A stretch of DNA of 62,546 nucleotides, taken from positions 80,294-142,839 of the forward strand of contig NW_019775949.1 in assembly GCF_001039355.2 (NCBI RefSeq), in the 5' to 3' direction. Below, in pieces: positions 35,901-48,100 of this stretch. The stretch is from Lingula anatina. Its lineage: Eukaryota > Brachiopoda > Lingulata > Lingulida > Lingulidae. The number at the start of each line of letters is the position of its first letter. Position 1 is the first letter of the stretch. The notes beneath the pieces were generated by a model. That model saw nothing but the letters and a program-made list of their open reading frames with translations. It was not told where the DNA came from and did not search any database. Both the position numbers and the translations under genes were made by a program.

Positions 35901-38900
35901 CGAAATAATATCTTGATAAACAGAGAAGTGTTATTCCTCTGGGCAGATGTGTAATTACATCCTTTTCCAGACCTGATATGATCATTACATATTTCATAAG
36001 CTTCCATGGGGTTTCCCTGCAGATTGTGAACTGGGTTGTTAAATTAGATGTTGCTCTTGGCACATGTACATTCCTGTGTAGTTGCAGCTTTCTGGAAACC
36101 TGCACTTGCACAGGCAGCCAGGTAGCTTCAGAGGTGAAATTGTGAGCAGAATAGTTTACAAATGGTGGCACTTGTGAGTGCAGTTCACTCTTCCTGGGTT
36201 CTACTATTCACTGTTGTGACTGGTACATATGCTGCACTATTCAACAAAAATAGCTTCATCAATAACCTAAACATAGGTTAGGTAATAACTCTGAATAACA
36301 ATAATGGTATCAAGGTTGGTCTCTTGCTATGAAGTGACTGCATGCAGCTCAAATCTGGTGCTAGCAAAATTTACCTGACAGTACTGATCTAATGCTCATA
36401 TATATCGGCTCTGTTGATATATAGAACTGGGGATTGGTGGCGCTACAACAAGCTGTGCCAAAATCTGGGAGTAATTTTATGATTAAATGCAGGATGTTTC
36501 ACTTTTGCTTGACCTACATCCAGAAACTAAGGATGAAGTTGGAATCACATACACCTTTATTTAGCTTTTTGTTGCCTGGATTTAATATAAATAGTCTGGA
36601 TGCCTATTTCTTCATTGGCTTTCACCTTTAAGCAGTTGCTACGAAAGTAGTTCGTTTTGTAATTCTACATAATTTTCTGTATGGGTTCTTTGATCTGGAT
36701 CAGATTCAGTGCAAAGATGTACAAATATGCCATTTTGTAGGTGAAGGTCAAAATTTTCTCATTGGTGCATGGACGCATATTAACTAAGTATGGGTTATTT
36801 AGTGTGCTGCAACCAAAAATCAATATTTCTTCTGTCAGTTACAGCCTGTGTAGTCTAGTCAGGCTTTATCTTATCTACTCTCCCTGCCCAGTGATACAGG
36901 AATTTTATCTAGACACATCTGTTGTAACATTAGTTTGCTTTCTGTCTTATGGACATGTATGTAGAACAAAATTTTTCTGGGATGAGCAATTATTGATACT
37001 ATTATGTAGTATATTGCAATTGAGACCAACGATCATAGATATTTAATCACATCCTGATTTAGAATAGATTGTTGCGACATACTATGCTGGTTGCGGAAGA
37101 AGAAAGGGTCAACCATGATGTGAATTCAAATATACCACCATATATAGTTGATCCAAGTGCCCTCAGTACAAGATACTTAGATATTGTACCTCCAACTCCT
37201 TGAACTTTTAGGAAATTATTTCTATTCTGGAAAGAAAATTGAAAATATTTATGATTCTGTTAATATCACAGTTTTGTATTGTGCTTCACCTCTACAAATA
37301 AATGGCCTACAAAGAATCTCCACCAATATGTATTGTGTGCAATTTATCATTAGCTTATAATAATGTAAGGTTGTATACTCTGATATATGATTACAGAATT
37401 GTATCCATAGTAAGAACTTATATGTAGGTGAACATTATGAAGTTAATGATTGAAGGGGGGAGGGGTTACTAGTATATCTTTGTTTTTGAGGTTTTTGTGT
37501 GTTAATAATTCTAAAAATCACAGTTAATGTTACATAAAATCATCCATCTGATCATAAGAAAGTAGTCAGTTCTTAATGTTCTGTTAACCTGCTTTTCAAT
37601 GTTTTCACCATTTATATACCTTTCAAGTTTGACCAGTTATGTTAGTTGGTTTCAAGTGCATCTTCCCATCTAATCACTTTATTACTTTGGAAGTTAACAA
37701 GTATGTGGACCGTGGGTATGAAGCAGGGCTTTTCCCAGGATTGGTGGTACAAGCCATCCAAAATGACCACCTTTAATTTTCTAAAAAATTCAGGGGGTCT
37801 AAGTATGCCTAAAGCCATCATATTTCTAAAAAATCCATAAGCTGTCCAGTCGTCTTTGAAAATACAGGCCGTCCAGTGATGCTGTTGGCTGTTCAACTGA
37901 CGGTTGGACAGTGCACTGGAAAAACCCTTGTCACAGAAATGGTTTGTAATTAAGTTATTGCCTTTGAAGTGAATACTCCATTGTAAAATGGAGAAATTTA
38001 CATGAAAGCTGATAAAATCAGTCATTTTAGGAAATTTTAGGATATTCTTATGTGGTACTTTTACCAAGCTCTATTTTGCTGTTTAGATAATTTTGGTAGA
38101 TGTCCTTGTTTTAGAGAAAATGTGATGCATTAGAGAAAATCTGATCCATTATTATTATGTACAGACACAGATGTGTCTGTACATATTGCCATCACCTGCG
38201 TCTGTCGTCGCCGTCGCCGNCGTATGTGATGTTTTGCAGTGAGCTGTTTTTAGTGCATTAGTTAATCACCCATTAAGTACCTCACACCCTTACTATGGAT
38301 GGCCTCTTGATCCCAAAAATTAATGGAAGGTTTATTGAAGCTAAGACATTCAAAATGAACCAAATATACCTATGTGTAAAGATGGTCTACAAGAAATTGA
38401 AGCTGAGGTAGAGAGCAATGTAAATAATGCTTGTTTCTGTTAGAAGTCTTGACTTTGGGTTTGCTTATCTCCGTTAAAGATCAGCTAGATCGTAGCTACT
38501 CCTTCCCACCATTTGTGATCAAGATTACAGATAGCAGTGTCCTGTATTCCAAAAATTTCTTGTTGTTGTTTTGCCTAGTTTATTTTTTTAGTTCTGTTTG
38601 AGGAAAGAAACATTGATAAGTTAGATCATAGATTGCCCAACACCCACCCGAAATAATATCTTGATAAACAGAGAAGTGTTATTCCTCTGGGCAGATGTGT
38701 AATTACATCCTTTTCCAGACCTGATATGATCATTACATATTTCATAAGCTTCCACGGGGTTTCCCTGCAGATTGTGAACTGGGTTGTTAAATTAGATGTT
38801 GCTCTTGGCACATGTACATTCCTGTGTAGTTGCAGCTTTCTGGAAACCTGCACTTGCACAGGCAGCCAGGTAGCTTCAGAGGTGAAATTGTGAGCAGAAT

Positions 38901-41900
38901 AGTTTACAAATGGTGGCACTTGCGAGTGCAGTTCACTCTTCCTGGGTTCTACTATTCACTGTTGTGACTGGTACATATGCTGCACTATTCAACAAAAATA
39001 GCTTCATCAATAACCTAAACATAGGTTAGGTAATAACTCTGAATAACAATAATGGTATCAAGGTTGGTCTCTTGCTATGAAGTGACTGCATGCAGCTCAA
39101 ATCTGGTGCTAGCAAAATTTACCTGACAGTACTGATCTAATGCTCATATATATCGGCTCTGTTGATATATAGAACTGGGGATTGGTGGCGCTACAACAAG
39201 CTGTGCCAAAATCTGGGAGTAATTTTATGATTAAATGCAGGATGTTTCATTTTTGCTTGACCTACATCCAGAAACTAAGGATGAAGTTGGAATCACATAC
39301 ACCTTTATTTAGCTTTTTGTTGCCTGGATTTAATATAAATAGTCTGGATGCCTATTTCTTCATTGGCTTTCACCTTTAAGCAGTTGCTACGAAAGTAGTT
39401 CGTTTTGTAATTCTACATAATTTTCTGTATGGGTTCTTTGATCTGGATCGGATTCAGTGCAAAGATGTACAAATATGCCATTTTGTAAGTGAAGGTCAAA
39501 ATTTTCTCATTGGTGCATGGACGCATATTAACTAAGTATGGGTTATTTAGTGTGCTGCAACCAAAAATCAATATTTCTTCTGTCAGTTACAGCCTGTGTA
39601 GTCTAGTCAGGCTTTATCTTATCTACTCTCCCTGCCCAGTGATACAGGAATTTTATCTAGACACATCTGTTGTAACATTAGTTAACTTTCTGTCTTATGG
39701 ACATGTATGTAGAACAAAATTTTTCTGGGATGAGCAATTATTGATACTATTATGTAGTACATTGCAATTGAGACCAACGATCATAGATATTTAATCACAT
39801 CCTGATTTAGAATAGATTGTTGCGACATAATATGCTGGTGGTGGAAGAAGAAAGGGTCAACCATGATGTGTGATCAAGTGCCCTCAGTACTAACACTTAG
39901 ATATTGTGCCTCCAACTCCTTGAACTTTTAGGAAATTATTTCTTTTCTGGAAAGAAAATTGAAAATATTTATGATTCTGTTAATATCCCAGTTTTGTATT
40001 GTGCTGCACCTCTAAAAATAAATGGCCTACAAAGAATCTCCACCAATACGTATTGTGTGCTATTTATCATTAGCTTATAATAATGTAAGGTTGTATACTC
40101 TGATATATGATTACAGAAATGTATCCATAGTAAGAACTTATATGTAGATGAACATTATGAAGTTAATGATTGAAGGGGGGAAGGGTTATATCTTTGTTTT
40201 TGAGGTTTTTGTGTGTTAATAATTCTAAAAATCACAGTTAATGTTACATAAAATCATCTATCTGATCATAAGAAAGTAGTCAGTTCTTAATGTTCTGTTA
40301 ACCTGCTTTTCAATGTTTTCACCATTTATATACCTTTCAAGTTTGACCAGTTATGTTAGTTGGTTTCAAGTGCATCTTCCCATCTAATCACTTTATTACT
40401 TTGGAAGTTAACAAGTATGTGGACCGTGGGTATGAAACAGGGCTTTTCCCAGGATTGGTGGTACAAGCCATCCAAAATGACCACCTTTAATTTTCTAAAA
40501 AATTCACGGGGTCTAAGTATGCCTAAAGCCATCATATTTCCAAAAAATCCGTAAGCTGTCCAGTCGTCTTTGAAAATACAGGCCGTCGAGTGATGCTGTT
40601 GGCCGTCCAACTGACGGCTGGACAGTGCACTGGAAAAACCCTTGTCACAGAAATGGTTTGTAAGTTATTGCTTTTGAAGTGAATACTCCATTGTAAAATG
40701 GAGAAATTTACATGAAATCTGATAAAATCAGAATGAAGTCATTTTAGGAAATTTTAGGATATTCTTATGTAGTACTTTTACCAAGCTCTATTTTGCTGTT
40801 TAGATAATTTTGGTAGATGTCCTTGGGTTAGAGAAAATGTGATGCATTAGAGAAAATCTGATCCATTATTATCTTTATGTGAAATGCATGGATTCAGTTA
40901 CATAATTGGAAAAAATTGAGGATGAGGGTAAAGTGGTCTCTGATGTTGAAAGTAGCAAATCTCTGTTTTGACCAAGTGCTTTACCTAGTCCTCCACACAC
41001 ACTCACACACAATGACATAATAAATAAATAAATAAATAAATAAAAAGACACTTGCTTAAAATTCTTGGTAATGCATCTTTGATATGCATTAATCTTTAAA
41101 ACATGATCAGGAGAGAATAATTTAGTAAACAAATGAAAGTTGGGCAACTTTCTGTTATTTATTTCAAGGGTGTGGATGCTAACCTAGCCAAGAGAAGTTA
41201 CTGATAACATGCATATTAGCATGAAACATAGCCTGACTGAATTGATTATCGTGCTGTTTATCATAATAACCTTTGACAAAATATATTTTACAGGACATAT
41301 TGTTGGTTTAAGAAATGTCTTGGGTCACAGTCATGACCTAATGTTATGTATGGATATAGGTACATGCACAAATGATACAGTTCTTTAATATAAACTTGCT
41401 TTGTCTGTACATGAAAAGTTATGTGCCAATGTTTCTGAGAAAGTGTACATGAAATAAACAGAGCAATTTTCAGATTTGGAGGTGGACAGCAGTTTTATCA
41501 TGCCTGTGGTCACTGGCATGATCTTGCTACTACACAGGTGCTTTATCAGTACCTGAATATCAATCCTCCCACTTAGACTTAATGTTGCGTATCCACAGTT
41601 GGTATAGACAATACTTTCTCTAAATCATCTTGCATACTGAATGTGGAGAGAGATAAAACCCTAAGTCTCTTGAATGGTTCCACTCTTCTGAACAAATACT
41701 TACTGTGTGTTTTGAATATTTTCTCTTTCTCTAGATCTATAGCACAGTATGTGACATACAGATTTATGACTTTATACACATGATTGTTCTTAGAGATTCT
41801 GTAAATCCATAGACCTGTTTCCCCCCCTCATAGTATGAAATTTCCTCAATTCCATTAATGAGATCACCACAGGTGATTGCCAAGCTAGGGAGGTCTGCCC

Positions 41901-44900
41901 CCCCCCCCCCCCATCCCCCCTCCCCCCAAAAAATTCAATAAATCTCCAGACCATAAAAAAAGATGAAATTCACAGACTGAGTCATATTTTCATAGAATTG
42001 TTGGTTAGGCCAGTGGCTGTACCTCCCACCCCACACTGTAAGACCCGTTCCTATAGACACCTCCCATGTACATAGATCAACCCATCGTTGTGGGGACTCT
42101 CGCTAAGGGAATTCAGCTTAAAAAGAATGACACATCTCCTCTTGTTTCTAACAAACTTGAATAATCACCAGCTTTTCTGTATTCTACTTAACACCAGGAG
42201 AAGGCATGTTAATCTTTTAAGATGATTGTACTTAATGAGAGCCCCTACAGAGTTGAGTCGGTATATGTAGACCCATGGTGACAATGGGAATGGGGCCTAA
42301 AATAGTTAAAACTAGGATCACTTGTTATAGGTATGCATGTAATTTTAGTGAATGTGTGGTTTGAACTTTCAGGTTCCATAAATTAAAAGGTTATCGCTAT
42401 CAATCTCCATACTAATGTCTATCACCTTCCATGACTATGAAAATGCTCATTTTTTTAATGCACCAGGAACCTTTATATATCAAAACATACATCTTAATTA
42501 CGTATTAGTGCCTTGCATTTACTAATGAACAAACATATTTTCTATTTCAGGAGCTTTGTTCCAACCCTGATCTGTTTGTAGGGGGTGCCAGCAGATTTGA
42601 TGTTCAGCAAGGAGAATTGGGTAAGAAATATTTTTAGAGAGATGTCTTTCCTTTGCTTTGGAAAAATCCTATCATTGGATTTTAGCCTTCAGTTGTTTTC
42701 ACATGCCCTTTAAATTGTCTGATGAAAAATTTAAATGGAAATATTGATGTGTCTACCTCATAAGCAAATACTGTAATAACAAGCTAAATTATGAATTCTT
42801 CAGAAATAGTTTCATGTTTTCCTGAACTGACTCCCATTATAGTATGGTGATAACTTCCCTAGTTGATAAGATTTGAAGATATGATCAGGATGTGTTCTAC
42901 TCTTTCCTGCGGTACTTACCTGTGCCACAAATTGCTATCATTTAACAAACTCTGAATATAATAATAATAATATTAATAATAATAATAATAATACCTTTGT
43001 TGCATAGGCATGTACCAAGGGGGCAAACTGGTTATAGGATGGCATCCTCAATTTTTTTATAATATTTTAAAATCAAAGTGTTTTTTATTTATAAAGATTG
43101 ATCTGGAATTGAATTATATTTTCTTTCCTTTTAAAACATCTTTTAATTACTAACAATTTGACCTGTGGTTATTTAAGATGTGAACACCTTACACTGGGCT
43201 AGAAGACTGTCCCCATATACTCTGCACTGATTTTGATGCTGCTAGTTTGTTCATTGCTATGTAAAATGTTAGACACTCTTGTCAACAAGCTCTTAAAACC
43301 TGACATGAATCTTGGTTTAAATCTGCTTACTACATTCTCCAGCCCCACAATGTAAGCACTTTGGCTTAATATGACCCATAAAATTACTAAAATCCAAAAA
43401 GATACTGTTCCAGTATAGTCTAAGTTGTTTCCTGTCTATTTTAGTTACTCTATTAAATTCTGTATTACATGGTATAAGCATAACTTCTGAAGGTGTAATG
43501 CATCATTATTTAGCTTATAAATACTTTCTTCAAAAACTGTTGTTCTTTTGATTTGTAACATTATTATTTTTGACTTAATATAAACATTTCTCAATATATA
43601 CATACATACACAAAAAGTAATCATAATACTCTCAAACATATTATATTATTTAGGCTCATTTTCAGGAAGAACATACAGGCATATTTACATATTGCAACAC
43701 AATATCTCATTATTTGGGCATGAAACTTGGAAAACTTGCATGAAATATCATTTGGTATCGCTGAGAAATATCACTGTTGCAAAAAATCAAATGCGGGTAG
43801 TTCCCTATTATGAAATTCTCCATGAACCAATATAGTGGATGAGATTCAATCTAATTATTTCAACTAAGATGCATTTTTATGTGCTGACATATAGTGTTTT
43901 CGATCAGTTCTTGGTTTACATAGTTATTTATGATAAGGTAACAAATGATGTTATTCATCCAGGCTTGATAACAAGGTATACGTAGCAGTTTTATGACTCA
44001 ATCACTTTGAGAGTTTGCAAAAGAGAGGACTAAAAAAAACCCTTTGTATGCGTTTGATAAAGTCAGCAGAATGAAGGTATAGTGTCTTTGAGTTTAGGTA
44101 TGCAAGTTTTTTATCAGACCCAGTTACCAATTTAGTCCAATTTTCATTTAAGCATGATTTAGTATAAAGCCTTATTCATTGCACAAACATTATTAAGTTG
44201 TGAATTTTATTTGCACCCTGCTTTAGATGGAAGCTTTCTTTTTTTTCTTTTTTTGCCACGACCAAAAAGAAATTCCACATCCTTGTCTGTATAGGGTCTA
44301 GGGATGCAGTATCTGTTGCAGTTTCTAGTGAGATTCAAAGTCACACAAGTAAAGTGGTCCAACATTTTTGTAATATCATTTGTGTAGGTGGAGGTGGTTT
44401 CTCTTATCAGAAGTGATAAGAGATTAGTTACTACTGTGGTACCATTGAATAGTAGGAAGAGATGTGTCAACAATCTGACATTGCTCCAAATTTGTTGCAC
44501 CAGGCATTTCACCGTAATTGATAAAAATGATATATCATCAGGTGTAGGTGTGTGTGAGCTTTACATTTGTAAAACTTTGGCCAATTTTTCAAGGTCAGTT
44601 TACTAGATTTTATTGCATTTCAGTGATAAGGTTGATTAAAGTGTGATTGGATTTTATTTCATATTATAATTCCCTTTTATGTTAAAGAAACTTTTAGGAT
44701 ATAAAGAAGAAAGAGGGGGCAGGGATGTATCTGCCATTTTTTCCACAACACCCCATTAAAACATGATGCTGTGGATAACAGTTTCTTTCCCCCACTATAA
44801 AAATTAAAGGCATTTCTGCTTAGGGTAAAAATTTATCCAGGTACCTAATCAATATACACCATAACTGTGCAAGGCCCCATTCAGAATAGGGGACTAACTA

Positions 44901-45159
44901 GTCCCAGGGTCAAATATGGCGACCTACTACAAAGCTTGCCATCTTATCTGCTAACAGACACTGAATGGATATCCCATTGGGAAATATTCAAGTGTGTCAG
45001 GCCAGTCAGCCATATTTGACCCTGGGACTAGTTAGTCCCCTATTCTGAATGGGGTCCAAGCCTGTTTAAACCAGTAATGATCAAGGGTGACACAGATTTA
45101 ATCTTACCTGGCTTAGTTTACATTTGGAAAATAATTGTTGTATTGATGTTAATAGCACA

Positions 45160-45196
<37 letters not shown>

Positions 45197-48100
45197 TTCC
45201 CCTTTATGCCCAATATCAGCTTCACCTCATTCTTTCATTTATTCATATCACAGTACCAGCACATGTATTTTAGGTGATATATCTGTGACCACAATATTAA
45301 AACCTTGATCAATGATGTTAAAATTGCATGTTTTTTTATAACCAATGAAATTTGAATGTTTTAAACAAATTATATTTAATCGTGTAATGGTTATCATTTA
45401 TAAAATTTGCTTTATTTAAAAAAAGAAAGAAAAAGCACTGTTACCATAAATCCCCCCTTATTGAGAACAGCCGCAACATTAGGTCTGTAATCTCACAGCA
45501 GGTTCAAAAAACCAGTATGCTAGACAGGGTTTCAGAATTTAGAAATGAAGATTGTTTAAGCCCTCCTGGTCGCCTGCTAGGTGTGCATTTGGGCTAGTGT
45601 ATATGATGAAATTGTCTTTGAATTGTCTTCATCTTTAAGCATATAAAGACATTCTAAACTTTCATTGAACTTGCCAGTCCCTTTCTACCCACCCCTGTAG
45701 TCATGCTAGAATTTGGTCTGATGCCAGGTTGCATGTAATGGCTGTCTGGCATTTCTGGAATTTGGCGCCACTTTTGTAGAATAATGGGTATTTTTTGTGT
45801 GAATTATTTTTTATTGTTTTACAGCTATGTATGCCATGGGAACATCATATTACATTGATGTGTAAGGAAATGAATCCCATAATTGTTGTGCTGGAAATTG
45901 TCTGTTTTAATGAATCACTCTAGTACGTGTTAGTGCACAAGCTTTTATTTCCCTGTACTGTCGCTGATGTATACCTCATGGCCAGTACTAATTGCAGATA
46001 GTAGACAATCAATTTGTTATATGGAAGCAAATATAACTGCATGTGTATGCCACTTTCAAAATGAGTACTTTACAGATGGATGGATGTTAATTGATCTGCC
46101 ATATTTTTTCTTCACCATGGGTATAGGTTAATAGGTTAACAGGTGCAGATCTAGGATATGTAGAAAAGGGGAAAGGCAGTGTAAAATATTGAGCATACAT
46201 TTTGCACTGTATATAAAAATGTTATATTTGAGGGATTTCAAGGCTTGAAATGGGCGTAACACGCCCTTGAGATATGCAATTTGAAAAGAATGGGTCCGGC
46301 AAAAAAATTCTACTATTAGTACCTTGAAGTATTAAAACCATGTGTGTGGATGATCACATGGTGAGCTGGATAATTTATGTGACTTCTTAAAAGACCCCGC
46401 CCATACCACCCTTGTTGTTTGTTTGTAAATAAAATGGGGTTAACATTTTGTATTTAATGTAAATATATTCTTTATAGTTCCAATACCAATATCAATATAT
46501 ATACAATACTGTCATGAATATATTCTTAATATCATGTAGGTCAAGTCCTGAGTAATCACATCATGATAGTTTATTTTAGCCCAGGGTCAGTTCTGCATAA
46601 ATTATTACCATCAGAGCTCAATTTATGTACAGATGCTGTTGTGTATGTACGTGTATACTTAGCCATTACCAGGTTTTTTGTACCATTGAAATTGGCCTGT
46701 TAGTTCTTGTGCTAGCAAAAGCTTAAAAACTGAGCTGTTGTATTACTTTCAACTTGTGGAAGCCACAGACTTCATACAGACTGCATGATATGAAAATGGG
46801 CTTGATCAGAATTTTTTGAAAGTTTTCCCATCTTTTTCTAGCTTTCTTTTATAGCATCTTTTTCTGTACTATGACCTTTGAACTTAGATAACTAGAAACA
46901 GGAAGGCTGTTGTCTTGCACACTTGTTGGCCTTTTAGTGTTTGCATTTATGTTGTACCACCATTATTTGGTTAAAGGTACACTCCATGGATTTGAAAATC
47001 CCCCAAATGCTATTTTTTTTGCCATCCGCAGCTTCTTATAAAACCTTACATACTCCTTAACCCCGTAAATAATTTTTTGTGGAGCGTACTTGATGTTTAT
47101 ATTTACATAAGAGCATATATAGGAAGATGATTGCTGACTATTTTGACTGGCCATTCAAACTAAATCAGCCTTTATAAATTTAATCAAGGGTTGAATCCAA
47201 GTGCAGAGGGGGATAGATGAATGATTCGTGAGTATGAGAAAACTTCTTATATCCTTGGGAAAATCCATTTTGGGGGGAAAATCCCATGGAGTTACTCTCT
47301 AAGTTTGTTACCCTGGAAATAGTAAAACTGATTTGCCATATTCTTTGGCTAGGGAATCCTTCGCATCTTGTAATCTGCAGATGTCTGCTTTGGTAAAGCT
47401 GGAGATAGAGGTTCTAGTCATTGGTGCAGATGTTGTGAAGATATTGGGTGTGAGGTTGGATTGATTCTCTGGTCTTGTGCGTGCCTCTGCTTTGGCAGTC
47501 TTTGGAATCTGCAAATTGAATAAGCAATTGTTATAATATGCCAAATATTACTAACATAACTGAGCATGTGAAAAATCAAGAAAAATTTCTGACAAATGAA
47601 CAGGGTTGATTGTGCCATTAGTACCAAGCTTCATCAACTGGCATATTCAATGTCTTTTAGGGAAAACAGTTTGCTATGTGGCTCATCTTTCTTTTTTCAA
47701 GGATATGTCAATTATTTTTTATGTACAAATAGTCAAGACTGTCAGCTAGTTAAAAGGTTTACACATTGTGTGTTTTTCACTGGTGGTATCGAAATACTTT
47801 CGAAATTGATATGTTAATATTTGTGTGACACTTTGCTTATATTATTTGAAATCCAAATCCAGCAGTTAGGTAAGCTTCTGCCTTTTTATCTTGTGGAACT
47901 GCTTTCAGGCTGAAGTGCTGCTGTTCATATTGATGTAACAGTTTGCATGCTGCCTTAGTGGTCTGTCCATTTGAAAGCTTTAGCTGCCTAATATCATAAT
48001 TACAATTGAATATATAAGAAGGGAAACTGCCAGGTATTGTCACTGCCAAGAGTGTTTTCAAATGTTTTCAAAGTTAATATATATGGTTTGGGTATTTGGT

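Larger units (their letters stand above)
32961..42550 (+). other. Calpain intron 1 (contains an artefactual duplication)
   Basis: 9.6 kb as written, but 2.65 kb of it is duplicated around the N at 38220. No coding exon was recognised. Inside are a 175 bp tandem pair (35090-35432), an (AAAT)n run at 41019-41045, C-rich runs near 41821 and 41900, and a MITE (42041-42297). Confidence 0.75.

Noticed and set aside
36434-37046. Open frames in calpain intron 1, repeated at 39182-39794
   Set aside because: Repeated only because of the duplicated block; no recognisable protein features.
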